Source of the DNA: Oasisia sp. SBJ-2009
Lineage: Eukaryota > Annelida > Polychaeta > Sabellida > Siboglinidae
Assembly (NCBI GenBank): GCA_964017155.1
Contig: OZ024854.1
Location: 70,686,047-70,750,046 of the forward strand
Direction: 5' to 3'
DNA: 64,000 bases
Each line of letters begins with the position of its first letter. The first letter of the stretch is position 1. The notes below the pieces were generated by a model. That model saw only the letters and a list, made by a program, of their open reading frames with translations. It was not told the DNA's origin and searched no databases. The position numbers were made by a program, and so were the translations under genes. Shown here one piece after another: positions 7,974-19,306 of the stretch.

Positions 7974-10900
7974 TTGATACTTGATTTTGTTAACTCAATC
8001 AATTATAATCATCTTGCGCATATTAATGTTTTATATACAGCGCGTCTTAGCAGACATTTGAGGTCGAAAAGACAGCGTGGTCGGCATAAACAAACTGTTT
8101 ATTGCTCATTCCATATGCACAGCGCAGTAACATGCACCGCTGCGCTTGCGACTGGCACAAATCGCGCTGTCTTTTCGACCTCAAAAGTGTGCCAAGACGC
8201 GCTGTTTATAAAACATAAATACGCGCAAGATGATTATAATTGAATGAATTAATTTAATCAATTATCAAATGTTGGCAAAAATACTGATATAATAGCAACA
8301 TTGAGGTGGGTCCGACTTGTACATAAGTGCCAAATAGTGAAATAGTGACCGCTGCGCTTGCGACTGGCACAAATCGCGCTGTCTCTTCGACCTCAAAAGT
8401 TTGCCAAGACGCGCTGTTTATAAAACATAAATACGCGCAAGATGATTATAATTGAATGAATTAATTTAATCAATTATCAAATGTTGGCAAAAATACTGAT
8501 ATAATAGCAACATTGAGGTGGGTCCGACTTGTACATAAGTGCCAAATAGTGAAATACTGAACACAACTTGAGAGTATACGTGCTTTTATGAGAGAGTGCG
8601 CGTGAAAGTACGCGCCCGCAAGAGTAGGCATTCATGTACAAGTCGGGCCCACCTCAATTTTGGTATTATAACTGTATCTTTGCCAATATCTGATACTTGA
8701 TTTTGTTAATTCAATCAATTATAATCATCTTGCGCATATTAATGTTTTATATACAGCGCGTCTTAGCAGACTTTTGAGGTCGAAAAGACAGCGTGGTCGG
8801 CATAAACAAACTGTTTATTGCTCATTCCATATGCACCGCTGCGCTTGCGACTGTCACAAATCGCGCTGTCTTTTCGACCTCAACAGTTTGCCAAGACGCG
8901 CTGTTTATAAAACATAAATACGCGCAAGATGATTGTAATTGAATGAATTAATTTAATCAAGTATCAAATGTTGGCAAAAATACTGATATAATAGCAACTT
9001 TGAGGTGGGTCCGACTTGTACATAAGTGCCAAATAGTGAAATTCTGAACAAAAATTGAGAGTATACGTGCTTTTATGAGAGAGTGCGCGTGAAGGTACGC
9101 GCCCGCAAGAGTAGGCATTCATGTACAAGTCGGGCCCACCTCAATTTTGGTATTATAACTGTATTTTTGCCAATATTTGATACTTGATTTTGTTAATTCA
9201 ATCAATTATAATCATCTTGCGCATATTAATGTTTTATATACAGCGCGTCTTAGCAGACTTTTGAGGTCGAAAAGACAGCGTGGTCGGCATAAACAAACTG
9301 TTTATTGCTCATTCCATATGCACAGCGCAGTAACATGCACCGCTGCGCTTGCGACTGTCACAAATCGCGCTGTCTTTTCGACCTCAACAGTTTGCCAAGA
9401 CGCGCTGTTTATAAAACACAAATACGCGCAAGATGATTGTAATTGAATGAATTAATTTAATCAAGTATCAAATGTTGGCAAAAATACTGATATAATAGCA
9501 ACTTTGAGGTGGGTCCGACTTGTACATAAGTGCCAAATAGTGAAATTCTGAACAAAAATTGAGAGTATACGTGCTTTTATGAGAGAGTGCGCGTGAAGGT
9601 ACGCGCCCGCAAGAGTAGGCATTCATGTACAAGTCGGGCCCACCTCAATTTAGGTATTATAACTGTATCTTTGCCAATATTTGATACTTGATTTTGTTAA
9701 TTCAATCAATTATAATCATCTTGCGCATATTAATGTTTTATATACAGCGCGTCTTAGCAGACTTTTGAGGTCGAAAAGACAGCGTGGTCGGCATAAACAA
9801 ACTGTTTATTGCTCATTCCATATGCACAGCGCAGGAACATGCACCGCTGCGCTTGCGACTGTCACAAATGGCGCTGTCTTTTCGACCTCAACAGTTTGCC
9901 AAGACGCGCTGTTTATAAAACATAAATACGCGCAAGATGATTATAATTGAATGAATTAATTTAATCAATTATCAAATGTTGGCAAAAATACTGATATAAT
10001 AGCAACATTGAGGTGGGTCCGACTTGTACATAAGTGCCAAATAGTGAAATACTGAACACAAATTGAGAGTATACGTGCTTTTATGAGAGAGTGCGCGTGA
10101 AGGTACGCGACCGCAAGAGTAGGCATTCATGTACAAGTCGGGCCCACCTCAATTTTGGTATTATAACTGTATCTTTGCCAATATTTGATACTTGATTTTG
10201 TTAATTCAATCAATTATAATCATCTTGCGCATATTAATGTTTTATATACAGCGCGTCTTAGCAGACTTTTGAAGTCGAAAAGACAGCGTGGTCGGCATAA
10301 ACAAACTGTTTATTGCTCATTCCATATGCACAGCGCAGTAACATGCACCGCTGCGCTTGCGACTGTCACAAATCGCGCTGTCTTTTCGACCTCAACAGTT
10401 TGCCAAGACGCGCTGTTTATAAAACATAAATACGCGCAAGATGATTGTAATTGAATGAATTAATTTAATCAAGTATCAAATGTTGGCAAAAATACTGATA
10501 TAATAGCAACTTTGAGGTGGGTCCGACTTGTACATAAGTGCCAAATAGTGAAATTCTGAACAAAAATTGAGAGTATACGTGCTTTTATGAGAGAGTGCGC
10601 GTGAAGGTACGCGCCCGCAAGAGTAGGCATTCATGTACAAGTCGGGCCCACCTCAATTTTGGTATTATAACTGTATCTTTGCCAATATTTGATACTTGAT
10701 TTTGTTAATTCAATCAATTATAATCATCTTGCGCATATTAATGTTTTATATACAGCGCGTCTTAGCAGACTTTTGAGGTCGAAAAGACAGCGTGGTCGGC
10801 ATAAACAAACTGTTTATTGCTCATTCCATATGCACCGCTGCGCTTGCGACTGTCACAAATCGCGCTGTCTTTTCGACCTCAACAGTTTGCCAAGACGCGC

Positions 10901-11677
10901 TGTTTATAAAACATAAATACGCGCAAGATGATTGTAATTGAATGAATTAATTTAATCAAGTATCAAATGTTGGCAAAAATACTGATATAACAGCAACTTT
11001 GAGGTGGGTCCGACTTGTACATAAGTGCCAAATAGTGAAATTCTGAACAAAAATTGAGAGTATACGTGCTTTTATGAGAGAGTGCGCGTGAAGGTACGCG
11101 CCCGCAAGAGTAGGCATTCATGTACAAGTCGGGCCCACCTCAATTTTGGTATTATAACTGTATCTTTGCCAATATTTGATACTTGATTTTGTTAACTCAA
11201 TCAATTATAATCATCTTGCGCATATTAATGTTTTATATACAGCGCGTCTTAGCAGACATTTGAGGTCGAAAAGACAGCGTGGTCGGCATAAACAAACTGT
11301 TTATTGCTCATTCCATATGCACAGCGCAGTAACATGCACCGCTGCGCTTGCGACTGGCACAAATCGCGCTGTCTTTTCGACCTCAACAGTTTGCCAAGAC
11401 GCTGTTTATAAAACATAAATACGCGCAAGATGATTGTAATTGAATGAATTAATTTAATCAAGTATCAAATGTTGGCAAAAATACTGATATAATAGCAACT
11501 TTGAGGTGGGTCCGACTTGTACATAAGTGCCAAATAGTGAAATTCTGAAAACAAATTGAGAGTATACGTGCTTTTATGAGAGAGTGCGCGTGAAGGTACG
11601 CGCCCGCAAGTGTAGGCATTTATGTACAAGTCGGGCCCACCTCAATGTTGGTATTATAACTGTATCTTTGCCAATAT
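7974..11677. repeat. 3704-bp expanded higher-order block
   Basis: Intervals are 716, 487, 504, 504, 504, 487 and 502 bp. It starts like the 5258 block (shared variants at 2716 bp offset until about 9920). It then gains extra full-length units at 9681 and 10185 before a second 487-bp unit at 10689. This looks like a 2209-type block enlarged by unequal exchange. Confidence 0.8.
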
Positions 11678-13886
11678 TTGATACTTGATTTTGTTAACTC
11701 AATCAATTATAATCATCTTGCGCATATTAATGTTTTATATACAGCGCGTCTTAGCAGACATTTGAGGTCGAAAAGACAGCGTGGTCGGCATAAACAAACT
11801 GTTTATTGCTCATTCCATATGCACAGCGCAGTAACATGCACCGCTGCGCTTGCGACTGGCACAAATCGCGCTGTCTTTTCGACCTCAAAAGTGTGCCAAG
11901 ACGCGCTGTTTATAAAACATAAATACGCGCAAGATGATTATAATTGAATGAATTAATTTAATCAATTATCAAATGTTGGCAAAAATACTGATATAATAGC
12001 AACATTGAGGTGGGTCCGACTTGTACATAAGTGCCAAATAGTGAAATAGTGACCGCTGCGCTTGCGACTGGCACAAATCGCGCTGTCTTTTCGACCTCAA
12101 AAGTTTGCCAAGACGCGCTGTTTATAAAACATAAATACGCGCAAGATGATTATAATTGAATGAATTAATTTAATCAATTATCAAATGTTAGAAAAAATAC
12201 TGATATAATAGCAACATTGAGGTGGGTCCGACTTGTACATAAGTGCCACATAGTGAAATACTGAACACAAATTGAGAGTATACGTGCTTTTATGAGAGAG
12301 TGCGCGTGAAAGTACGCGCCCGCAAGAGTAGGCATTCATGTACAAGTCGGGCCCACCTCAATTTTGGTATTATAACTGTATCTTTGCCAATATCTGATAC
12401 TTGATTTTGTTAATTCAATCAATTATAATCATCTTGCGCATATTAATGTTTTATATACAGCGCGTCTTAGCAGACTTTTGAGGTCGAAAAGACAGCGTGG
12501 TCGGCATAAACAAACTGTTTATTGCTCATTCCATATGCACCGCTGCGCTTGCGACTGTCACAAATCGCGCTGTCTTTTCGACCTCAACAGTTTGCCAAGA
12601 CGCGCTGTTTATAAAACATAAATACGCGCAAGATGATTGTAATTGAATGAATTAATTTAATCAAGTATCAAATGTTGGCAAAAATACTGATATAATAGCA
12701 ACTTTGAGGTGGGTCCGACTTGTACATAAGTGCCAAATAGTGAAATTCTGAACAAAAATTGAGAGTATACGTGCTTTTATGAGAGAGTGCGCGTGAAGGT
12801 ACGCGCCCGCAAGAGTAGGCATTCATGTACAAGTCGGGCCCACCTCAATTTTGGTATTATAACTGTATTTTTGCCAATATTTGATACTTGATTTTGTTAA
12901 TTCAATCAATTATAATCATCTTGCGCATATTAATGTTTTATATACAGCGCGTCTTAGCAGACTTTTGAGGTCGAAAAGACAGCGTGGTCGGCATAAACAA
13001 ACTGTTTATTGCTCATTCCATATGCACAGCGCAGTAACATGCACCGCTGCGCTTGCGACTGTCACAAATCGCGCTGTCTTTTCGACCTCAACAGTTTGCC
13101 AAGACGCGCTGTTTATAAAACATAAATACGCGCAAGATGATTGTAATTGAATGAATTAATTTAATCAAGTATCAAATGTTGGCAAAACTACTGATATAAC
13201 AGCAACTTTGAGGTGGGTCCGACTTGTACATAAGTGCCAAATAGTGAAATTTTGAACAAAAATTGAGAGTATACGTGCTTTTATGAGAGAGTGCGCGTGA
13301 AGGTACGCGCCCGCAAGAGTAGGCATTCATGTACAAGTCGGGCCCACCTCAATTTTGGTATTATAACTGTATCTTTGCCAATATTTGATACTTGATTTTG
13401 TTAACTCAATCAATTGTAATCATCTTGCGCATATTAATGTTTTATATACAGCGCGTCTTAGCAGACATTTGAGGTCGAAAAGACAGCGTGGTCGGCATAA
13501 ACAAACTGTTTATTGCTCATTCCATATGCACAGCGCAGTAACATGCACCGCTGCGCTTGCGACTGGCACAAATCGCGCTGTCTTTTCGACCTCAACAGTT
13601 TGCCAAGACGCTGTTTATAAAACATAAATACGCGCAAGATGATTGTAATTGAATGAATTAATTTAATCAAGTATCAAATGTTGGCAAAAATACTGATATA
13701 ATAGCAACTTTGAGGTGGGTCCGACTTGTACATAAGTGCCAAATAGTGAAATTCTGAAAACAAATTGAGAGTATACGTGCTTTTATGAGAGAGTCCGCGT
13801 GAAGGTACGCGCCCGCAAGTGTAGGCATTTATGTACAAGTCGGGCCCACCTCAATGTTGGTATTATAACTGTATCTTTGCCAATAT
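11678..13886. repeat. 2209-bp higher-order repeat, copy 2
   Basis: Same 716, 487, 504, 502 order as 3049-5257 and the same private GTTAGAAAA change. Differences from copy 1 include AAAACTACTG near 13186, TTTTGAAC near 13250 and an AATTGTAATC change near 13414. The copies have therefore diverged slightly since duplication. Confidence 0.85.
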
Positions 13887-16800
13887 TTGATACTTGATTT
13901 TGTTAACTCAATAAATTATAATCATCTTGCGCATATTAATGTTTTATATACAGCGCGTCTTAGCAGACATTTGAGGTCGAAAAGACAGCGTGGTCGGCAT
14001 AAACAAACTGTTTATTGCTCATTCCATATGCACAGCGCAGTAACATGCACCGCTGCGCTTGCGACTGGCACAAATCGCGCTGTCTTTTCGACCTCAAAAG
14101 TGTGCCAAGACGCGCTGTTTATAAAACATAAATACGCGCAAGATGATTATAATTGAATGAATTAATTTAATCAATTATCAAATGTTGGCAAAAATACTGA
14201 TATAATAGCAACATTGAGGTGGGTCCGACTTGTACATAAGTGCCAAATAGTGAAATAGTGACCGCTGCGCTTGCGACTGGCACAAATCGCGCTGTCTCTT
14301 CGACCTCAAAAGTTTGCCAAGACGCGCTGTTTATAAAACATAAATACGCGCAAGATGATTACAATTGAATGAATTAATTTAATCAATTATCAAATGTTGG
14401 CAAAAATACTGATATAATAGCAACATTGAGGTGGGTCCGACTTGTACATAAGTGCCAAATAGTGAAATACTGAACACAAATTGAGAGTATACGTGCTTTT
14501 ATGAGAGAGTGCGCGTGAAGGTACGCGCCCGCAAGAGTAGGCATTCATGTACAAGTCGGGCCCACCTCAATTTTGGTATTATAACTGTATCTTTGCCAAT
14601 ATCTGATACTTGATTTTGTTAATTCAATCAATTATAATCATCTTGCGCATATTAATGTTTTATATACAGCGCGTCTTAGCAGACTTTTGAGGTCGAAAAG
14701 ACAGCGTGGTCGGCATAAACAAACTGTTTATTGCTCATTCCATATGCACCGCTGCGCTTGCGACTGTCACAAATCGCGCTGTCTTTTCGACCTCAACAGT
14801 TTGCCAAGACGCGCTGTTTATAAAACATAAATACGCGCAAGATGATTGTAATTGAATGAATTAATTTAATCAAGTATCAAATGTTGGCAAAAATACTGAT
14901 ATAATAGCAACTTTGAGGTGGGTCCGACTTGTACATAAGTGCCAAATAGTGAAATTCTGAACAAAAATTGAGAGTATACGTGCTTTTATGAGAGAGTGCG
15001 CGTGAAGGTACGCGCCCGCAAGAGTAGGCATTCATGTACAAGTCGGGCCCACCTCAATTTTGGTATTATAACTGTATTTTTGCCAATATTTGATACTTGA
15101 TTTTGTTAATTCAATCAATTATAATCATCTTGCGCATATTAATGTTTTATATACAGCGCGTCTTAGCAGACTTTTGAGGTCGAAAAGACAGCGTGGTCGG
15201 CATAAACAAACTGTTTATTGCTCATTCCATATGCACAGCGCAGTAACATGCACCGCTGCGCTTGCGACTGTCACAAATCGCGCTGTCTTTTCGACCTCAA
15301 CAGTTTGCCAAGACGCGCTGTTTATAAAACACAAATACGCGCAAGATGATTGTAATTGAATGAATTAATTTAATCAAGTATCAAATGTTGGCAAAAATAC
15401 TGATATAATAGCAACATTGAGGTGGGTCCGACTTGTACATAAGTGCCAAATAGTGAAATACTGAACACAAATTGAGAGTATAGGTGCTTTTATGAGAGAG
15501 TGCGCGTGAAAGTACGCGACCGCAAGAGTAGGCATTCATGTACAAGTCGGGCCCACCTCAATTTTGGTATTATAACTGTATCTTTGCCAATATTTGATAC
15601 TTGATTTTGTTAACTCAATCAATTATAATCATCTTGCGCATATTAATGTTTTATATACAGCGCGTCTTAGCAGACTTTTGAGGTCGAAAAGACAGCGTGG
15701 TCGGCATAAACAAACTGTTTATTGCTCATTCCATATGCACAGCGCAGTAACATGCACCGCTGCGCTTGCGACTCTCACAAATCGCGCTGTCTTTTCGACC
15801 TCAACAGTTTGCCAAGACGCGCTGTTTATAAAACATAAATACGCGCAAGATGATTATAATTGAATGAATTAATTTAATCAATTATCAAATGTTGGCAAAA
15901 ATACTCATATAATAGCAACATTGAGGTGGGTCCGACTTGTACATAAGTGCCAAATAGTGAAATACTGAACACAAATTGAGAGTATACGTGCTTTTATGAG
16001 AGAGTGCGCGTGAAAGTACGCGCCCGCAAGAGTAGGCATTCATGTACAAGTCGGGCCCACCTCAATTTTGGTATTATAACTGTATCTTTGCCAATATCTG
16101 ATACTTGATTTTGTTAATTCAATCAATTATAATCATCTTGCGCATATTAATGTTTTATATACAGCGCGTCTTAGCAGACTTTTGAGGTCGAAAAGACAGC
16201 GTGGTCGGCATAAACAAACTGTTTATTGCTCATTCAATATGCACCGCTGCGCTTGCGACTGTCACAAATCGCGCTGTCTTTTCGACCTCAACAGTTTGCC
16301 AAGACGCGCTGTTTATAAAACATAAATACGCGCAAGATGATTGTAATTGAATGAATTAATTTAATCAAGTATCAAATGTTGGCAAAAATACTGATATAAT
16401 AGCAACTTTGAGGTGGGTCCGACTTGTACATAAGTGCCAAATAGTGAAATTCTGAACAAAAATTGAGAGTATACGTGCTTTTATGAGAGAGTGCGCGTGA
16501 AGGTACGCGCCCGCAAGAGTAGGCATTCATGTACAAGTCGGGCCCACCTGAATTTTGGTATTATAACTGTATCTTTGCCAATATTTGATACTTGATTTTG
16601 TTAATTCAATCAATTATAATCATCTTGCGCATATTAATGTTTTATATACAGCGCGTCTTAGCAGACTTATGAAGTCGAAAAGACAGAGTGGTCGGCATAA
16701 ACAAACTGTTTATTGCTCATTCCATATGCACAGCGCAGTAACATGCACCGCTGCGCTTGCGACTGTCACAAATCGCGCTGTCTTTTCGACCTCAACAGTT

Positions 16801-17592
16801 TGCCAAGACGCGTTGTTTATAAAACATAAATACGCGCAAGATGATTGTAATTGAATGAATTAATTTAATCAAGTATCAAATGTTGGCAAAAATACTGATA
16901 TAATAGCAACTTTGAGGTGGGTCCGACTTGTACATAAGTGCCAAATAGTGAAATTCTGAACAAAAATTGAGAGTATACGTGCTTTTATGAGAGAGTGCGC
17001 GTGAAGGTACGCGCCCGCAAGAGTAGGCATTCATGTACAAGTCGGGCCCACCTCAATTTTGGTATTATAACTGTATCTTTGCCAATATTTGATACTTGAT
17101 TTTGTTAATTCAATCAATTATAATCATCTTGCGCATATTAATGTTTTATATACAGCGCGTCTTAGCAGACTTTTGAGGTCGAAAAGACAGCGTGGTCGGC
17201 ATAAACAAACTGTTTATTGCTCATTCCATATGCACAGCGCAGTAACATGCACCGCTGCGCTTGCGACTGTCACAAATCGCGCTGTCTTTTCGACCTCAAC
17301 AGTTTGCCAAGACGCGCTGTTTATAAAACATAAATACGCGCAAGATGATTATAATTGAATGAATTAATTTAATCAATTATCAAATGTTGGCAAAAATACT
17401 GATATAATAGCAACATTGAGGTGGGTCCGACTTGTACATAAGTGCCAAATAGTGAAATACTGAACACAAATTGAGAGTATAGGTGCTTTTATGAGAGAGT
17501 GCGCGTGAAAGTACGCGACCGCAAGAGTAGGCATTCATGTACAAGTCGGGCCCACCTCAATTTTGGTATTATAACTGTATCTTTGCCAATAT
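13887..17592. repeat. Block with a 1999-bp duplication
   Basis: Intervals are 716 (13887), 487 (14603), 504 (15090), 504 (15594), 487 (16098), 504 (16585) and 504 (17089). The units at 15594 and 17593 share GACTCTCAC near 15769 and 17768, and TACTCATATAATAG at 15902 and 17901. Both pairs are 1999 bp apart, which marks a four-unit duplication beginning near 15400. The 16585 unit carries private changes (CTTATGAAGTCG near 16667, AGACAGAGTGG near 16681, GCGTTGTTT near 16810). Confidence 0.82.
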
Positions 17593-17939
17593 TTGATACT
17601 TGATTTTGTTAACTCAATCAATTATAATCATCTTGCGCATATTAATGTTTTATATACAGCGCGTCTTAGCAGACTTTTGAGGTCGAAAAGACAGCGTGGT
17701 CGGCATAAACAAACTGTTTATTGCTCATTCCATATGCACAGCGCAGTAACATGCACCGCTGCGCTTGCGACTCTCACAAATCGCGCTGTCTTTTCGACCT
17801 CAACAGTTTGCCAAGACGCGCTGTTTATAAAACATAAATACGCGCAAGATGATTATAATTGAATTAATTAATTTAATCAATTATCAAATGTTGGCAAAAA
17901 TACTCATATAATAGCAACATTGAGGTGGGTCCGACTTGT

Positions 17940-17945
17940 ACATAA
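17940..17945. repeat. Target-site duplication, left copy
   Basis: ACATAA, adjoining the (TAA)n tail. Uninterrupted satellite units read GTACATAAGTGCC at this place with a single ACATAA. Confidence 0.82.
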
Positions 17946-17966
17946 TAATAATAATAATAATAATAA
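17943..17966. repeat. (TAA)8 microsatellite at the LINE 3' end
   Basis: Eight perfect TAA units on the plus strand, read as (TTA)n at the 3' end of the minus-strand element. The first unit overlaps the ACATAA target duplication, so the exact junction is ambiguous by a few bases. Simple-repeat tails replace poly(A) in many Jockey-superfamily elements. Confidence 0.9.
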
Positions 17967-18238
17967 TATTTATTATTTATAAAGCGCAATATTCAAATAT
18001 GCTCAAAGCGCTGTACAATAAAATATAAAGCTATTCATTATGTATTAAAACTAATATTAATAATAATAAATACAACTGTAAAATTTACTTTCAGATAAAA
18101 AAGAAGAAAAAAATAATAATACGCTATTTACATGCAAAACACATACTAAACGATGGGATATATAAATTTCAATAAAAAATAAGATAAGATAAAATATTTG
18201 AAACAAATTTTCTAAAATGGCATTGAATATTTAAAATG
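17946..18238 (-). other. LINE 3' untranslated region and tail
   Basis: AT-rich sequence between the TGA stop and the element end. On the plus strand it holds two copies of AAAGCGC, at 17981-17987 and 18005-18011, 24 bases apart. The second lies in the palindrome AGCGCT. Many LINE and SINE families have a conserved 3' end recognised by their own reverse transcriptase. This pair is a candidate for such a signal, but that is inference. Confidence 0.75.
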
Positions 18239-19149
18239 TCAGCAGTAATATGTTTTGAAAATGTGCGTTTTCAGTGCCTTTCTGAAAGCCGACAAAGTTC
18301 TGCAGCACTTGATGTCAATGGGCAATGCGTTCCATAGGCGAGGTCCCACCACACGAAAACACCGGTCACCAAAACTGGTCAGCTTCGTACGCGGAATAAC
18401 GAGCAAATGTTGTTTAGATGAACGCGTGCGTCCTGGACTCTGTCTCTTTAGTAGGTTTGCCAGATACACGGGAGCCGTCCCATTCAGACATCGGTACACA
18501 TGGAGAAGTATTTTATACTCGATGCGGCATTTAACTGGCAGCCAGTGTAGGTCTTTTAGAACTGGCGTTATATGATCACGACGTGGTGTAAACGTGATTA
18601 CTCTGGCTGCCATGTTTTGAACTCGCTGGAGTTTATTTATCTGGTCCCGAGGTAGTCCAATTAGTAGCGCGTTCCCGTAGTCCAGTCTTGATGTAATAAA
18701 AGCGTGAACGAGTGCTTTAGTGGCATCTATTGTGAGATATCGCCTGATGTGGCTAATGTTGTGAAGATGCATATATCCTGTTCGGCAAATGGTACTGATG
18801 TGACTGGTCATGCTGAGGGAGGAATCGAATACAACGCCAAGGTTGCGAACACTTGTTGAAGGAATTCTTGTCGTGTCACCAACAGTGATGCGAAAGTCCT
18901 TGAGCGTCGGCAACCTTTGCTTTGTTCCGAACACAATGACATCCGTCTTGTGGTCATTCAGCTTGAGTGAATTGGTTCGAGACCATTCACCAATTTCCTG
19001 GAGGCAGCTACACAAACGATCCATTGTGTTTTGTTGACTATCTCCCCCAGGAGCGAAGGAGATATACAACTGTGTGTCGTCGGCGTAGAGGTGGTAATCC
19101 AGGCCGAATTTCTTGATAATGTCGCCTACTGGTGTAATATATGCTGTAA
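17946..19149 (-). mobile_element. 5'-truncated non-LTR retrotransposon (L2/CR1-like LINE)
   Basis: About 1204 bp of non-satellite sequence, reading on the minus strand. From its 5' end (19149) it encodes the C-terminal part of a reverse transcriptase, then a stop at 18239-18241, an AT-rich 3' untranslated region of about 290 bp, and a tail of eight TAA units on the plus strand. Six-base direct repeats ACATAA flank it. 5' truncation, a simple-repeat tail and short target duplications are the usual marks of target-primed reverse transcription by non-LTR elements. The protein motifs fit the Jockey superfamily, L2/CR1-like branch; the exact clade is less certain. No internal frameshift is seen, so the insertion appears young. 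It is dead on arrival: it lacks the endonuclease and the N-terminal half of the reverse transcriptase. Confidence 0.92.
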
Positions 19150-19150
19150 A
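18239..19150 (-). pseudogene. Reverse transcriptase C-terminal fragment (LINE ORF2)
   Basis: An uninterrupted frame of about 303 residues from FTAYITPVGD to FKTYYC and a TGA stop. The open frame continues upstream to 19258, but its first 36 residues are satellite sequence read in frame by chance. I therefore start at the element boundary. Numbered from 19258, the motifs are: YADD at residues 58-61 (19076-19087), the catalytic aspartates of the polymerase palm; SLKLNDHKT at 97-105; NLGVVFD at 139-145; SRLDYGNAL at 190-198; LQRVQNMAARVI at 210-221; LHWLPV at 237-242; and GPRLWNALP at 305-313. This order is typical of the RVT_1 palm end plus thumb and C-terminal region of L2/CR1-like ORF2 proteins. 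The truncation falls just before the conserved block ahead of YADD, so fingers, early palm and endonuclease are missing. It is not expected to be active. Small plus-strand frames opposite it are shadows. Confidence 0.9.
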
Positions 19151-19155
19151 CATAA
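19150..19155. repeat. Target-site duplication, right copy
   Basis: ACATAA at the 5' end of the minus-strand element, followed by ordinary spacer A sequence (GTGCCAAATAG). The inserted length implied by comparing unit spacings, 1210 bp, equals 1204 bp of element plus this 6-bp duplication. Confidence 0.82.
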
Positions 19156-19306
19156 GTGCCAAATAGTGAAATACTGAACACAAATTGAGAGTATAGGTGC
19201 TTTTATGAGAGAGTGCGCGTGAAAGTACGCGACCGCAAGAATAGGCATTCATGTACAAGTCGGGCCCACCTCAATTTTGGTATTATAACTGTATCTTTGC
19301 CAATAT

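Larger units (their letters stand above)
1..17945. repeat. Satellite array, left segment (504-bp units)
   Basis: Continuous head-to-tail satellite from the window edge to the retrotransposon insertion. Unit starts, in the phase of base 338, are 338, 842, 1329, 1831, 2547, 3049, 3765, 4252, 4756, 5258, 5974, 6461, 6965, 7472, 7974, 8690, 9177, 9681, 10185, 10689, 11176, 11678, 12394, 12881, 13385, 13887, 14603, 15090, 15594, 16098, 16585, 17089 and 17593. Intervals are 504, 502, 487, 507 or 716 bp (504 plus a 212-bp remnant). Units differ at few sites, so homogenisation is recent. I see no host gene, RNA gene or unrelated spacer here. Array class, unit length and orientation are read directly from the sequence; a centromeric or heterochromatic location is only inference. 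Confidence 0.97.
17593..19306. repeat. Satellite unit interrupted by the retrotransposon
   Basis: A 504-bp unit expanded to 1714 bp by 1210 bp: the inserted element plus a 6-bp target duplication. The split falls at the junction of the left arm and spacer A, in GTACATAAGTGCC. The unit at 20298 is its closest uninterrupted relative: it shares TACTCATATAATAG (20606) upstream and ATAGG, GCGACCGC and CAAGAATAGG downstream. Confidence 0.92.

Noticed and set aside
18255..19037. Plus-strand frames of 106 and 75 residues opposite the LINE
   Set aside because: Antisense shadows of the reverse transcriptase fragment.
19151..19258. N-terminal 36 residues of the open frame that includes the reverse transcriptase
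   Set aside because: These codons are satellite spacer A read in frame across the insertion boundary. The element starts at about 19149.
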